Position numbers and translations under genes: made by a program. A DNA stretch of 7,544 nt, from assembly GCA_002410755.1 (NCBI GenBank), contig DHOL01000043.1, positions 1-7,544 of the forward strand. The letters are read 5' to 3'. The DNA is from Ruminococcaceae bacterium UBA5391. Its GTDB lineage: Bacteria; Bacillota; Clostridia; Oscillospirales; Acutalibacteraceae. Positions 1 to 7,544 of the stretch are shown here, in pieces (the first letter of the stretch is position 1; each line of letters opens with the position of its first letter). The notes beneath the pieces were generated by a model, which had not been told where the DNA came from, made no database searches, and worked only from the letters and a program-made list of their open reading frames with translations.

Positions 1-25
1 CCCACACGGGAGCGTGGATTGAAAG
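1..25 (+). CRISPR. 3' part of a type I-C-like CRISPR repeat (partial, cut by left edge)
   Basis: The first 25 bases end in GGGAGCGTGGATTGAAAG, the 3' signature of type I-C CRISPR repeats (stem arm GGGAGCG followed by TGGATTGAAA plus one variable base). The inner stem CCC/GGG with loop ACAC is visible; the outer stem arm CGCTCCC expected from the family lies off the window. No second copy follows at the expected distance of about 34 bases, so this looks like the last, leader-distal repeat of an array extending left, with leader and cas genes further left. The match rests on the remembered family consensus and a single incomplete copy, so a chance match or a solitary remnant is possible. Confidence 0.7.
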
Positions 26-323
26 AAATAAGGATTGTATTTCCGTTCAGCACCTGATTGCTGGATTTTGCAGTATCAGTTTCATATTCAGGCTTGTTTC
101 CGCGCTCCGCTTCCCGGAACATGGCTTTATGATGGGCTCCAATTCTCTCTACGGAACAACGTGTATAATTTGCGTCAACAATTTCTTGTCTGTACCTATT
201 AACTCCAGCGTTCAGCCCAGATATATTCACTCGTTTCTTAATATGTTTATTCCTCAATTTTCTGCACAGATGAGACCGACTGTTTCTGTGCGGTTCTGAC
301 ATAATAAAAATATTAAATTTCAT
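1..323 (-). other. Doubtful partial open reading frame running off the left edge
   Basis: On the minus strand a frame opens at ATG 323-321 (second ATG at 302-300) and stays free of stops for 107 codons to the left edge. The product begins MKFNIFIMSEPHRNSR and is hydrophilic, rich in Arg, Lys, Asn and Glu, with no membrane segment and no family that I recognise. Against a real gene: neither ATG has a Shine-Dalgarno sequence, and the last codons are read through the CRISPR-like repeat at 1-25. In favour: the length without stops in an AT-rich region and plausible amino-acid composition. It may be the remnant of a displaced gene or simply chance. Confidence 0.2.
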
Positions 324-328
324 AGAAA

Positions 329-343
329 TGATTCTTATTATCA
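329..343. promoter_or_regulatory. Fur/PerR-like 7-1-7 box
   Basis: TGATTCTTATTATCA matches the Bacillus-type 7-1-7 Fur-family consensus TGATAATNATTATCA at 12 of 14 defined positions. Read on the minus strand as a 19-mer (342 to 324), it matches the classical Fur box at 14 of 19 positions. It lies directly upstream of the proposed -35 of the ntp promoter and six bases before the ATG of the doubtful minus-strand frame. Binding by Fur, PerR or another family member is inference; AT-rich DNA gives such matches by chance fairly often. Confidence 0.4.
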
Positions 344-371
344 TTGCATCTGTATTTATCCATGATATAAT
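344..371 (+). promoter_or_regulatory. Candidate sigma-A promoter of the ntp operon (extended -10)
   Basis: A consensus -10 TATAAT (366-371) is preceded by TG at 363-364, giving the extended -10 motif TGATATAAT. A weak -35, TTGCAT (344-349), sits 16 bases upstream; an extended -10 reduces the need for a good -35. Transcription would start near 378, leaving a leader of about 84 bases before ntpF. It is the best promoter seen ahead of the operon; other AT-rich hexamers nearby prevent certainty. Confidence 0.55.
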
Positions 372-378
372 TATATCA
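363..378. promoter_or_regulatory. 16-bp perfect palindrome over the -10, operator candidate
   Basis: TGATATAATTATATCA is identical to its reverse complement. It contains the extended -10 TGATATAAT on both strands, so it could serve as overlapping divergent promoter cores, as an operator for a dimeric repressor, or both. Its TGAT...ATCA ends are shared with the Fur-like box at 329-343. AT-rich palindromes do arise by chance, so function is inferred only. Confidence 0.4.
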
Positions 379-434
379 ATATAATATATTAATCTGACAG
401 GCTGGGAAAATAATAGTCATATTCTCACTCTGAG

Positions 435-464
435 TTCCTTTGAAATAAGGAGGGATACCTTTTG
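435..464 (+). promoter_or_regulatory. Strong ribosome binding site of ntpF with possible sequestering hairpin and TTG start
   Basis: AAGGAGGG at 447-454 lies 7 bases before the TTG start codon at 462 and decides that start, because no ATG or GTG fits. The Shine-Dalgarno sequence can pair with TTCCTT at 435-440 (five Watson-Crick pairs plus one G-U, six-base loop TGAAAT), and alternatively AAGG can pair with CCTT at 458-461. These small, mutually exclusive pairings could limit translation of the first gene, but they are weak. Confidence 0.5.
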
Positions 465-773
465 GCAAAAGAAACGTTTGATGCAATCCGCAAGACCGAA
501 CTGCAAACAGAACAGGCCGAAAAAGAAGCCTGCACACAGGCTGACCAGATTGTTCAGAAGGCAAAAGAGGATGCGCAGGTGCTGCTGGCAGAAACGGAAA
601 AATCAGAAAAGCTGAAACAGGCGCAGGCGCTACAGGCAGCCAAAAAGCAAGGAGCTTCAATGCTGCAGGAGCAGCAGGAAAAAACAAACCGGCAGATTTC
701 AAGTCTCCAAGCAATGGCAGACGAGAAAAAGGCAGACGCTGTCCACACTGTTCTGGAAGAGCTGTGTGGCTGA
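462..773 (+). CDS. ntpF: V-type ATPase peripheral stalk subunit G (NtpF)
   Basis: A 103-residue, highly charged protein that is predicted to be almost entirely one long alpha-helix or coiled coil (residues about 5-97), rich in Lys, Glu, Gln and Ala, with no membrane segment. This fits the small G/H subunit that pairs with subunit E to form the peripheral stalks holding the V1 head still against the rotor. Identification rests on this composition, the length and above all its place as the first gene before ntpI, as in the E. hirae ntp operon; the sequence itself is low in diagnostic motifs. The start is TTG at 462, supported by AAGGAGGG 7 bases upstream. ntpI follows after a 38-base gap. Databases also call this family ntpG or AtpH-like, so symbols vary. 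Confidence 0.82.
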   Translation: MAKETFDAIRKTELQTEQAEKEACTQADQIVQKAKEDAQVLLAETEKSEKLKQAQALQAAKKQGASMLQEQQEKTNRQISSLQAMADEKKADAVHTVLEELCG

Positions 774-811
774 ACGCTAAATGAAATGTCTTCCGGAAAG
801 GGGAAATGTTT

Positions 812-3318
<2,507 letters not shown>

Positions 3319-3320
3319 AG

Positions 3321-3345
3321 GAAGCCATTCATACCAGATGGCTTC
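3321..3345 (+). other. Perfect 8-bp hairpin directly after ntpK
   Basis: GAAGCCAT (3321-3328) pairs perfectly with ATGGCTTC (3338-3345) around a 9-base loop, beginning two bases after the ntpK stop codon. No run of T follows, so it is not a standard intrinsic terminator. Its place suggests an intercistronic element that protects the 3' end of an upstream transcript or tunes expression of the c subunit against the downstream subunits; that role is inferred. Confidence 0.55.
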
Positions 3346-3399
3346 TGATGTACGCCGTAAAGACAATGCGATTTGACATTTCAGAATGGATTTGATGAT

Positions 3400-3990
3400 A
3401 TGACTGGTTTAGATAAAATTCTAGAGGATATCCGTCAGCAGTCCAGTGACGCTGTTTCCAAAACAGTTGGGGACGCACGTTCCCAAGCTGAAGCTATCCG
3501 GCAGGATGCTGAAGCGCAGGCAGAAAAGGTCCGCCTTACCTACCAGCAGAAAACGGAAAAAATGCTGAAAGGCAGCAGGGAACGCTTAGCCTCCACAGCA
3601 CAGCTTCGGCAAAGGCAAAGCCTTCTTTCCGCCAAGCAGAAAATAATTTCCGGTATCCTTCAGGAATCCCTTGCAGCGGCAGAAAGCCTCCCGCCGGAGC
3701 AGTATTTTGCTGCGGTAATCCGCATGGCGTCACATACTGCACATCGGGGTGAAGGGGTAATCTTCCTCAACCGGAAATATCTCGGCCGGCTGCCGGAAGA
3801 CTTCGAGAAACAGCTAAATGATGCTCTGCCAGACGGTTTCAGTCTTTCGGTTTCCCATGAGGCGGCTGCTATTGACAGTGGTTTTCTGCTCCAGTACGGC
3901 GGCATAGAAGAAGACTGCTCTTTCCGCTCAGTCCTTTCGGCCAGGAAAGAGGAACTCCAGGACAAGGTGAGGGAAATCCTTTTCCCGTAA
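3400..3990 (+). CDS. ntpE: V-type ATPase peripheral stalk subunit E (NtpE)
   Basis: Peripheral stalk subunit that dimerises with NtpF and binds the top of the V1 head, anchoring it to NtpI. From ATG 3400 it is 196 residues: a long charged helix (about 5-85) followed by a globular C-terminal domain. The C-terminus reads SGFLLQYGGIEEDCSF, then a helix ending DKVREILFP, which is the family hallmark. The start ATG 3400 gives MTGLDKILEDI, the usual family N-terminus. An upstream in-frame TTG at 3373 would add nine residues but has no supporting signal. The start is unusual for this operon in having only a poor Shine-Dalgarno match (GGA at 3388-3390), and it follows an 81-base gap containing a hairpin after ntpK, suggesting lower translation than the c subunit. 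Confidence 0.95.
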   Translation: MTGLDKILEDIRQQSSDAVSKTVGDARSQAEAIRQDAEAQAEKVRLTYQQKTEKMLKGSRERLASTAQLRQRQSLLSAKQKIISGILQESLAAAESLPPEQYFAAVIRMASHTAHRGEGVIFLNRKYLGRLPEDFEKQLNDALPDGFSLSVSHEAAAIDSGFLLQYGGIEEDCSFRSVLSARKEELQDKVREILFP

Positions 3991-4030
3991 GTACATGAAA
4001 AATAAAGTCTTGTGAGGAGGGAGCTCAGCC

Positions 4031-4996
4031 ATGCCAGATAATGGCTATATCTACGCAGTCGCACGCATCAGGACAAAAGAACTGCAACTGCTGACTGCCT
4101 CTTTTCTGGAACAGCTTCTTGCTGCCCCCAGCGAAGAGCAGTGCCTGCGTCTTCTACGAGAACACGGATGGGATGGCGAAAGCCATGACGCAGATAAAAT
4201 GCTTGCACAGGAGCGCCGGAAAACCTGGAGCCTGATTGGGGAACTGGTGCCAGATCTTTCGGTCTTTCATGTGTTTCTCTATCAGTACGATTACCACAAC
4301 CTGAAAGCCGCCGTAAAGGAAAGCTGTAGATCTGGAATACATCCCGGTATTTTTCTGGAATATGGGACAATCCCCAGCGCTACAATTCAGAAAGCGACGG
4401 ACAGCCGGAATTTTTCCCTTTTGCCGGAACGGATGCGGCAAACAGCTAAGGTGGCTATGGACACGCTGCTCCGCACGCGCGACGGACAGATGTGCGACTG
4501 CATTATCGACCGCGCTGCCCTGACAGAAATCGGGCGTGCGGGAAAGGAATCGCATGAAGAGGTCCTTTCCCTTTATGGGGAACTTACCGTTGCAACCGCG
4601 GATATAAAAACGGCATACCGGGCGGCAAGGACACAGAAGGATCATGCCTTTCTGGAAAGGTCTCTGGCCCCCTGTGATACTCTTGAGATTTCCGGTCTGG
4701 AAAGCGCCGCCTTGAAAGGGCCCGACGCTGTCTGTTCATTTTTAGGGAGTACCCCATATGCGGAAGCCGCTCCAAAACTGAAGACTTCCCCGGCTGTGTT
4801 TGAATGCTGGTGTGACAATCTTCTGATCCGCAGCATCCGTCCCCAAATTCACAATCCTTTCGGCCTAGGCCCGCTTGCCGCATATATTCTTGCACGTGAA
4901 AGTGAAATAAAAACCGTACGCATCATTTTATCCGGGAAGCGCAATGGCCTTTCGGCGGAATCCATCCGGGAGAGGGTGAGGGAACCTTATGTATAA
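4031..4996 (+). CDS. ntpC: V-type ATPase subunit C/d (NtpC)
   Basis: Socket-like subunit (yeast d, archaeal AtpC) that sits on the NtpK ring and couples the central shaft to it. The 321-residue length matches the family (330 in E. hirae). Diagnostic segments are GYIYAVARIRTKELQLL at the N-terminus (residues 5-21), YQYDYHNLKAAVKE in the first third, and a C-terminus with NPFGLGPLAAYILARESEIK, VRIILSGKRNGL and the closing REPYV. No membrane segments are seen. The start ATG 4031 follows a strong GAGGAGGGAG (4014-4023). The gene lies 40 bases after ntpE, and its 3' end overlaps the start of ntpG by 8 bases, which points to translational coupling of the two stalk subunits. Confidence 0.96.
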   Translation: MPDNGYIYAVARIRTKELQLLTASFLEQLLAAPSEEQCLRLLREHGWDGESHDADKMLAQERRKTWSLIGELVPDLSVFHVFLYQYDYHNLKAAVKESCRSGIHPGIFLEYGTIPSATIQKATDSRNFSLLPERMRQTAKVAMDTLLRTRDGQMCDCIIDRAALTEIGRAGKESHEEVLSLYGELTVATADIKTAYRAARTQKDHAFLERSLAPCDTLEISGLESAALKGPDAVCSFLGSTPYAEAAPKLKTSPAVFECWCDNLLIRSIRPQIHNPFGLGPLAAYILARESEIKTVRIILSGKRNGLSAESIRERVREPYV

Positions 4997-5318
4997 AGTT
5001 GCGGTTATGGGCGACTGGGACAGCATCTACGGTTTCGGTGCGCTGGGCCTTGACACGTTTCGCATTTCTACGGAAGAAAGCAACGAGCAAGCCGGGAAAA
5101 CGCTCCGGAAGCTCGTGGAAAGCGATTACGCCGTCATCTTTATTACGGAAGCCCTTGCTGCACGGATTCCTCAGGAGATAGACCGCTACAAAAGCAGGCC
5201 CCGGCCGGCAATCATCCTAATTCCAGGAATTTCCGGGAATACAGGGGCAGGGCTTGCCGCTGTCAGAAAATCGGTAGAGCAGGCAGTTGGCTCCGCGGCT
5301 CTGCTCCAGCAAAAATAA
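4989..5318 (+). CDS. ntpG: V-type ATPase central stalk subunit F (NtpG)
   Basis: A 109-residue small soluble subunit of the central stalk, which binds the NtpD shaft and influences ATPase activity. The family pattern is clear: N-terminal strand and motif VAVMGDWDSIYGFGALG (residues 4-20), the strand YAVIFITEALAARIP (47-61), then PAIILIPG and a C-terminal helix VRKSVEQAVGSAALL. It is named NtpG in the E. hirae operon, but subunit F (AtpF/NtpF) in many databases, which causes confusion with the first gene here. The start ATG 4989 lies inside the end of ntpC (8-base overlap), with GAGGGTGAGGGA (4972-4983) supplying the ribosome binding site. It ends 48 bases before ntpA. Confidence 0.95.
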   Translation: MYKVAVMGDWDSIYGFGALGLDTFRISTEESNEQAGKTLRKLVESDYAVIFITEALAARIPQEIDRYKSRPRPAIILIPGISGNTGAGLAAVRKSVEQAVGSAALLQQK

Positions 5319-5322
5319 ACCC

Positions 5323-5337
5323 GCCGGATTTTCCGGC
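5323..5337 (+). other. Small GC-rich hairpin between ntpG and ntpA
   Basis: GCCGGA (5323-5328) and TCCGGC (5332-5337) form a perfect 6-bp stem with a TTT loop, four bases after the ntpG stop. No T-run follows, and the operon clearly continues, so termination is unlikely. It could act as an mRNA processing or stability element separating the stalk-subunit genes from the catalytic-head genes, but a chance palindrome is possible. Confidence 0.4.
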
Positions 5338-5366
5338 AAGGCCCCCGTGTTTTCAGGAAAGAAAGG

Positions 5367-7154
5367 ATGTCTGTTCTAATGAGTACAGGTACAATAAAAA
5401 AAGTCGCCGGGCCTTTGGTTGTTGCACAGGGTATGCGTGACACCAATATGTTCGATGTGGTTCGCGTCAGCGAGCAACGGCTGATTGGGGAAATCATTGA
5501 AATACGCGGCGATGAGGCATCAATTCAGGTTTATGAAGAGACTTCCGGCCTGAAGCCGGGAGCGCCAGTTGAATCCACCGGTGCACCGATGAGCGTAGAG
5601 CTTGGTCCCGGTCTGATTGGCAGTATCTACGACGGCATTCAGCGCCCGCTTGACGATATCATGAAAGTCACTGGAAGCAACCTCCTGAAACGTGGCATTG
5701 AGGTACCGCCGCTGAAACGTGATCGGATTTGGCATTTCGTTCCAGAAAAAAAAGCGGGCGATCCAGTCGCGCCGGGCGATATTATCGGCCGGGTTCAGGA
5801 AACTCATATTGTCACTCAGAAAATCATGGTTCCGCCTGGAGTGCTCGGAACGATTGAAAGTATCTCAGAAGGTGACTACCACGTAACGGATCAGGTTGCC
5901 GTCCTCCGGCGGAAAGATGGCAGTGTAATGCCGCTCACCCTCATCCAAAAATGGCCGGTTCGCCGCGGACGCCCTTACCAGAAAAAACTTGAACCGAACC
6001 GTCCGCTTGTCACTGGCCAGCGTGTAATTGATACGCTGTTCCCAATCGCCAAAGGGGGCGTTGCTGCCATTCCGGGGCCATTTGGCTCCGGAAAGACAGT
6101 TGTTCAGCATCAGCTTGCAAAATGGGCCGATGCGGATATTATCGTCTATATTGGCTGCGGTGAGCGCGGCAATGAAATGACCGATGTCCTGAACGAATTT
6201 CCAAAGCTGAAAGATCCAAAAACCGGTTACTCCCTGATGGAACGGACGGTGCTGATTGCCAATACTTCTGATATGCCCGTTGCCGCCCGAGAGGCTTCCA
6301 TTTACACCGGCATTACAATAGCAGAGTATTTCCGTGACATGGGCTATTCTGTGGCGCTGATGGCTGACTCAACTTCACGCTGGGCCGAAGCCCTGCGTGA
6401 AATGAGCGGCCGTCTGGAAGAGATGCCCGGCGAAGAGGGTTATCCAGCCTACCTTGCTTCTCGCCTTGCGCAGTTCTATGAGCGCGCCGGGCGGGTTGTT
6501 GCGCTTGGAAGCGACAGCCGTGAAGGAACTCTTTCTGTCATCGGCGCCGTTTCACCGGCCGGCGGCGATATTTCCGAGCCGGTCACTCAGGCGACGCTGC
6601 GCATTGTCAAAGTCTTCTGGGGCCTTGATGCAAGCCTCGCTTACAAGCGCCATTTTCCGGCAATCAACTGGCTTATCAGTTATTCTCTGTATCAGGAGCC
6701 GCTCAGCGACTGGTTTAACCGGAATGTAGGGGAAAACTGGGAAAAGATGCGCGGCGATATCATGCGCCTGCTTCATGATGAATCAGAACTGAATGAAATG
6801 GTACAGCTTGTTGGCATGGATGCCCTGTCTGCTCCGGATCGCCTTAAAATGGAGGCAGCGAGGTCTATCCGTGAAGATTACCTTCAGCAGGATGCTTTCG
6901 CTGATATTGATGCCCATGCTTCTCTGCATAAGCAGTACAAAATGATGCAGTTGATTTTGAGTTACTATACTCTTTCCCAGCAGGCTCTGGAAAAAGGTGC
7001 TTCCATAGAAAAGCTGTCTGCTCTTCCGGTGCGCGAACAGATTGGCCGTTTTAAGGATACTGCCGAACCACAGGTTGATGAGGTTTTCCAGAAGGTCACA
7101 AGGGAGCTTGAGTCAGAAGCCGGAGATGCCATTCAGGCAAAGGAGGACACTTAA
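5367..7154 (+). CDS. ntpA: V-type ATPase catalytic subunit A (NtpA)
   Basis: Catalytic subunit of the V1 head; three copies alternate with NtpB and hydrolyse or make ATP. The 595 residues match the family (593 in E. hirae). Seen in order: the N-terminal beta-barrel with [13 protein letters not shown]; the A-specific bulge insertion before [10 protein letters not shown]; Walker A GPFGSGKT at 237-244 (K243, T244); [11 protein letters not shown] with catalytic glutamate E266 and R267; and Walker B region [10 protein letters not shown] with D334. [32 protein letters not shown] and KRHFPAINW follow. ATG 5367 is chosen because AGGAAAG lies at 5355-5361. ATG 5379 ([13 protein letters not shown]) matches the usual family N-terminus and is nearly as likely, giving 591 residues. 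The stop directly abuts the ntpB start. Confidence 0.98.
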   Translation: MSVLMSTGTIKKVAGPLVVAQGMRDTNMFDVVRVSEQRLIGEIIEIRGDEASIQVYEETSGLKPGAPVESTGAPMSVELGPGLIGSIYDGIQRPLDDIMKVTGSNLLKRGIEVPPLKRDRIWHFVPEKKAGDPVAPGDIIGRVQETHIVTQKIMVPPGVLGTIESISEGDYHVTDQVAVLRRKDGSVMPLTLIQKWPVRRGRPYQKKLEPNRPLVTGQRVIDTLFPIAKGGVAAIPGPFGSGKTVVQHQLAKWADADIIVYIGCGERGNEMTDVLNEFPKLKDPKTGYSLMERTVLIANTSDMPVAAREASIYTGITIAEYFRDMGYSVALMADSTSRWAEALREMSGRLEEMPGEEGYPAYLASRLAQFYERAGRVVALGSDSREGTLSVIGAVSPAGGDISEPVTQATLRIVKVFWGLDASLAYKRHFPAINWLISYSLYQEPLSDWFNRNVGENWEKMRGDIMRLLHDESELNEMVQLVGMDALSAPDRLKMEAARSIREDYLQQDAFADIDAHASLHKQYKMMQLILSYYTLSQQALEKGASIEKLSALPVREQIGRFKDTAEPQVDEVFQKVTRELESEAGDAIQAKEDT

Positions 7155-7544
7155 ATGCCAAAAGAATACAGAACCATTCAGGAAGTCGCAGGTCCTCTGA
7201 TGCTGGTCCGCGGCGTGGAAGATGTTGCCTATAATGAGCTTGGTGAAATTGAACTGTCCAGCGGCGAGAAGCGCCGTTGCAAAGTTTTGGAAATTGATGG
7301 TGGCAACGCGCTGGTACAGCTTTTTGAAAGTTCTACCGGCATCAACCCGGAAACCAGTAAAGTCCGTTTCCTTGGACGCAGCATGGAGCTTGGCCTCTCG
7401 GAAGATATCCTTTCCCGTGTCTTTGACGGCTTGGGCAGACCGATTGACGGCGGCCCGGAAATTCTCCCGGAAGAGCGGCGAGACATCAATGGCCTGCCTA
7501 TGAACCCCGCCGCTCGAAGTTATCCGCAGGAATTTATTCAAACC
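7155..7544 (+). CDS. ntpB: V-type ATPase non-catalytic subunit B (NtpB), partial, cut by right edge
   Basis: The first 130 codons of the regulatory B subunit, which alternates with NtpA in the V1 hexamer and contributes to the ATP sites at A/B interfaces. Visible: N-terminal barrel [18 protein letters not shown], then [12 protein letters not shown], the segment [20 protein letters not shown], and [20 protein letters not shown] at the edge, all typical of B subunits. The family is about 460 residues, so roughly 330 residues, including the arginine that reaches the NtpA site, lie outside. The start ATG 7155 follows the ntpA stop with no gap, and AGGAGG at 7141-7146, inside ntpA, is 8 bases upstream. 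The frame stays open to the last base. Confidence 0.97.
   Translation, partial: MPKEYRTIQEVAGPLMLVRGVEDVAYNELGEIELSSGEKRRCKVLEIDGGNALVQLFESSTGINPETSKVRFLGRSMELGLSEDILSRVFDGLGRPIDGGPEILPEERRDINGLPMNPAARSYPQEFIQT

Larger units (their letters stand above)
26..461. other. AT-rich intergenic region upstream of the ntp operon
   Basis: About 435 bases separate the CRISPR-like repeat from the first ntp gene. Positions 26-300 hold no plus-strand gene, no tRNA-like or terminator-like structure that I can see, and only the doubtful minus-strand frame. Positions 300-400 are strongly AT-rich and contain the regulatory elements listed separately: a Fur-like box, a promoter and two palindromes (363-378 and TAATATATTA at 382-391). 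Positions 378-461 would be the leader of the ntp mRNA. Confidence 0.7.

Noticed and set aside
101..131. Possible degenerate second CRISPR repeat (CGCGCTCCGCTTCCCGG...)
   Set aside because: Ungapped comparison with a typical I-C repeat gives about 18 of 31 identities, but the spacing of 75 bases from the first repeat fits neither one nor two repeat-spacer units, the TGGATTGAAA end is lost, and half of the reference repeat is assumed rather than seen.
255..299. Weak inverted repeat GAGACCG...CGGTTC as a terminator for the CRISPR array
   Set aside because: The stem needs a wobble pair and a bulge and is not followed by T residues; too weak to annotate.
3321..3345. Hairpin after ntpK as a rho-independent terminator
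   Set aside because: There is no T-run after the stem, and the essential genes of the same complex continue downstream.
3373..3399. TTG 3373 as the start of ntpE
   Set aside because: It has no Shine-Dalgarno sequence and adds nine residues not typical of the family; ATG 3400 gives the usual MTGLDKIL N-terminus.

Overview
The window is almost entirely the proximal part of a bacterial V-type (V/A-type) rotary ATPase operon, read left to right on the + strand. Eight genes follow each other in the order ntpF-ntpI-ntpK-ntpE-ntpC-ntpG-ntpA-ntpB, the order known from the Enterococcus hirae Na+-ATPase operon. The last gene, ntpB, is cut by the right edge. Strong AGGAGG-type ribosome binding sites, a TTG start, mid-range GC and these protein sequences suggest a low-to-mid GC Firmicute, most likely a Clostridia member. 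The exact genus cannot be told from the window.

Layout: (1) Positions 1-25 match the 3' part of a type I-C-like CRISPR repeat, so a CRISPR array probably ends exactly at the left edge. (2) Positions 26-461 are AT-rich with no confident gene. They hold a Fur/PerR-like box, a 16-bp perfect palindrome that carries an extended -10 on both strands, and a probable promoter for the operon. A stop-free minus-strand frame also runs from 323 off the left edge, but it lacks a ribosome binding site and crosses the CRISPR-like repeat, so it is doubtful. (3) Positions 462-7544 are the tightly packed ntp operon. Three junctions overlap or abut (ntpI/ntpK 4 nt, ntpC/ntpG 8 nt, ntpA/ntpB 0 nt). Two small gaps hold perfect hairpins, one right after the c-subunit gene ntpK and one between ntpG and ntpA.

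How the genes work together: NtpA and NtpB form the hexameric V1 head; NtpG (subunit F) belongs to the central stalk; NtpC (subunit d) couples the stalk to the membrane ring; NtpK is the c-ring; NtpI (subunit a) supplies the ion half-channels; NtpE and NtpF (E and G) form the peripheral stalks. The remaining rotor subunit (NtpD) would be expected just right of the window. NtpK keeps the complete set of residues that bind Na+ in E. hirae NtpK, so the complex is predicted to be Na+-coupled, either pumping Na+ or making ATP.

I did not find a novel multi-gene system. The points most worth a second look are the CRISPR boundary, the paired TGAT...ATCA sites at the promoter, and the hairpin plus weak start signal separating ntpK from ntpE.
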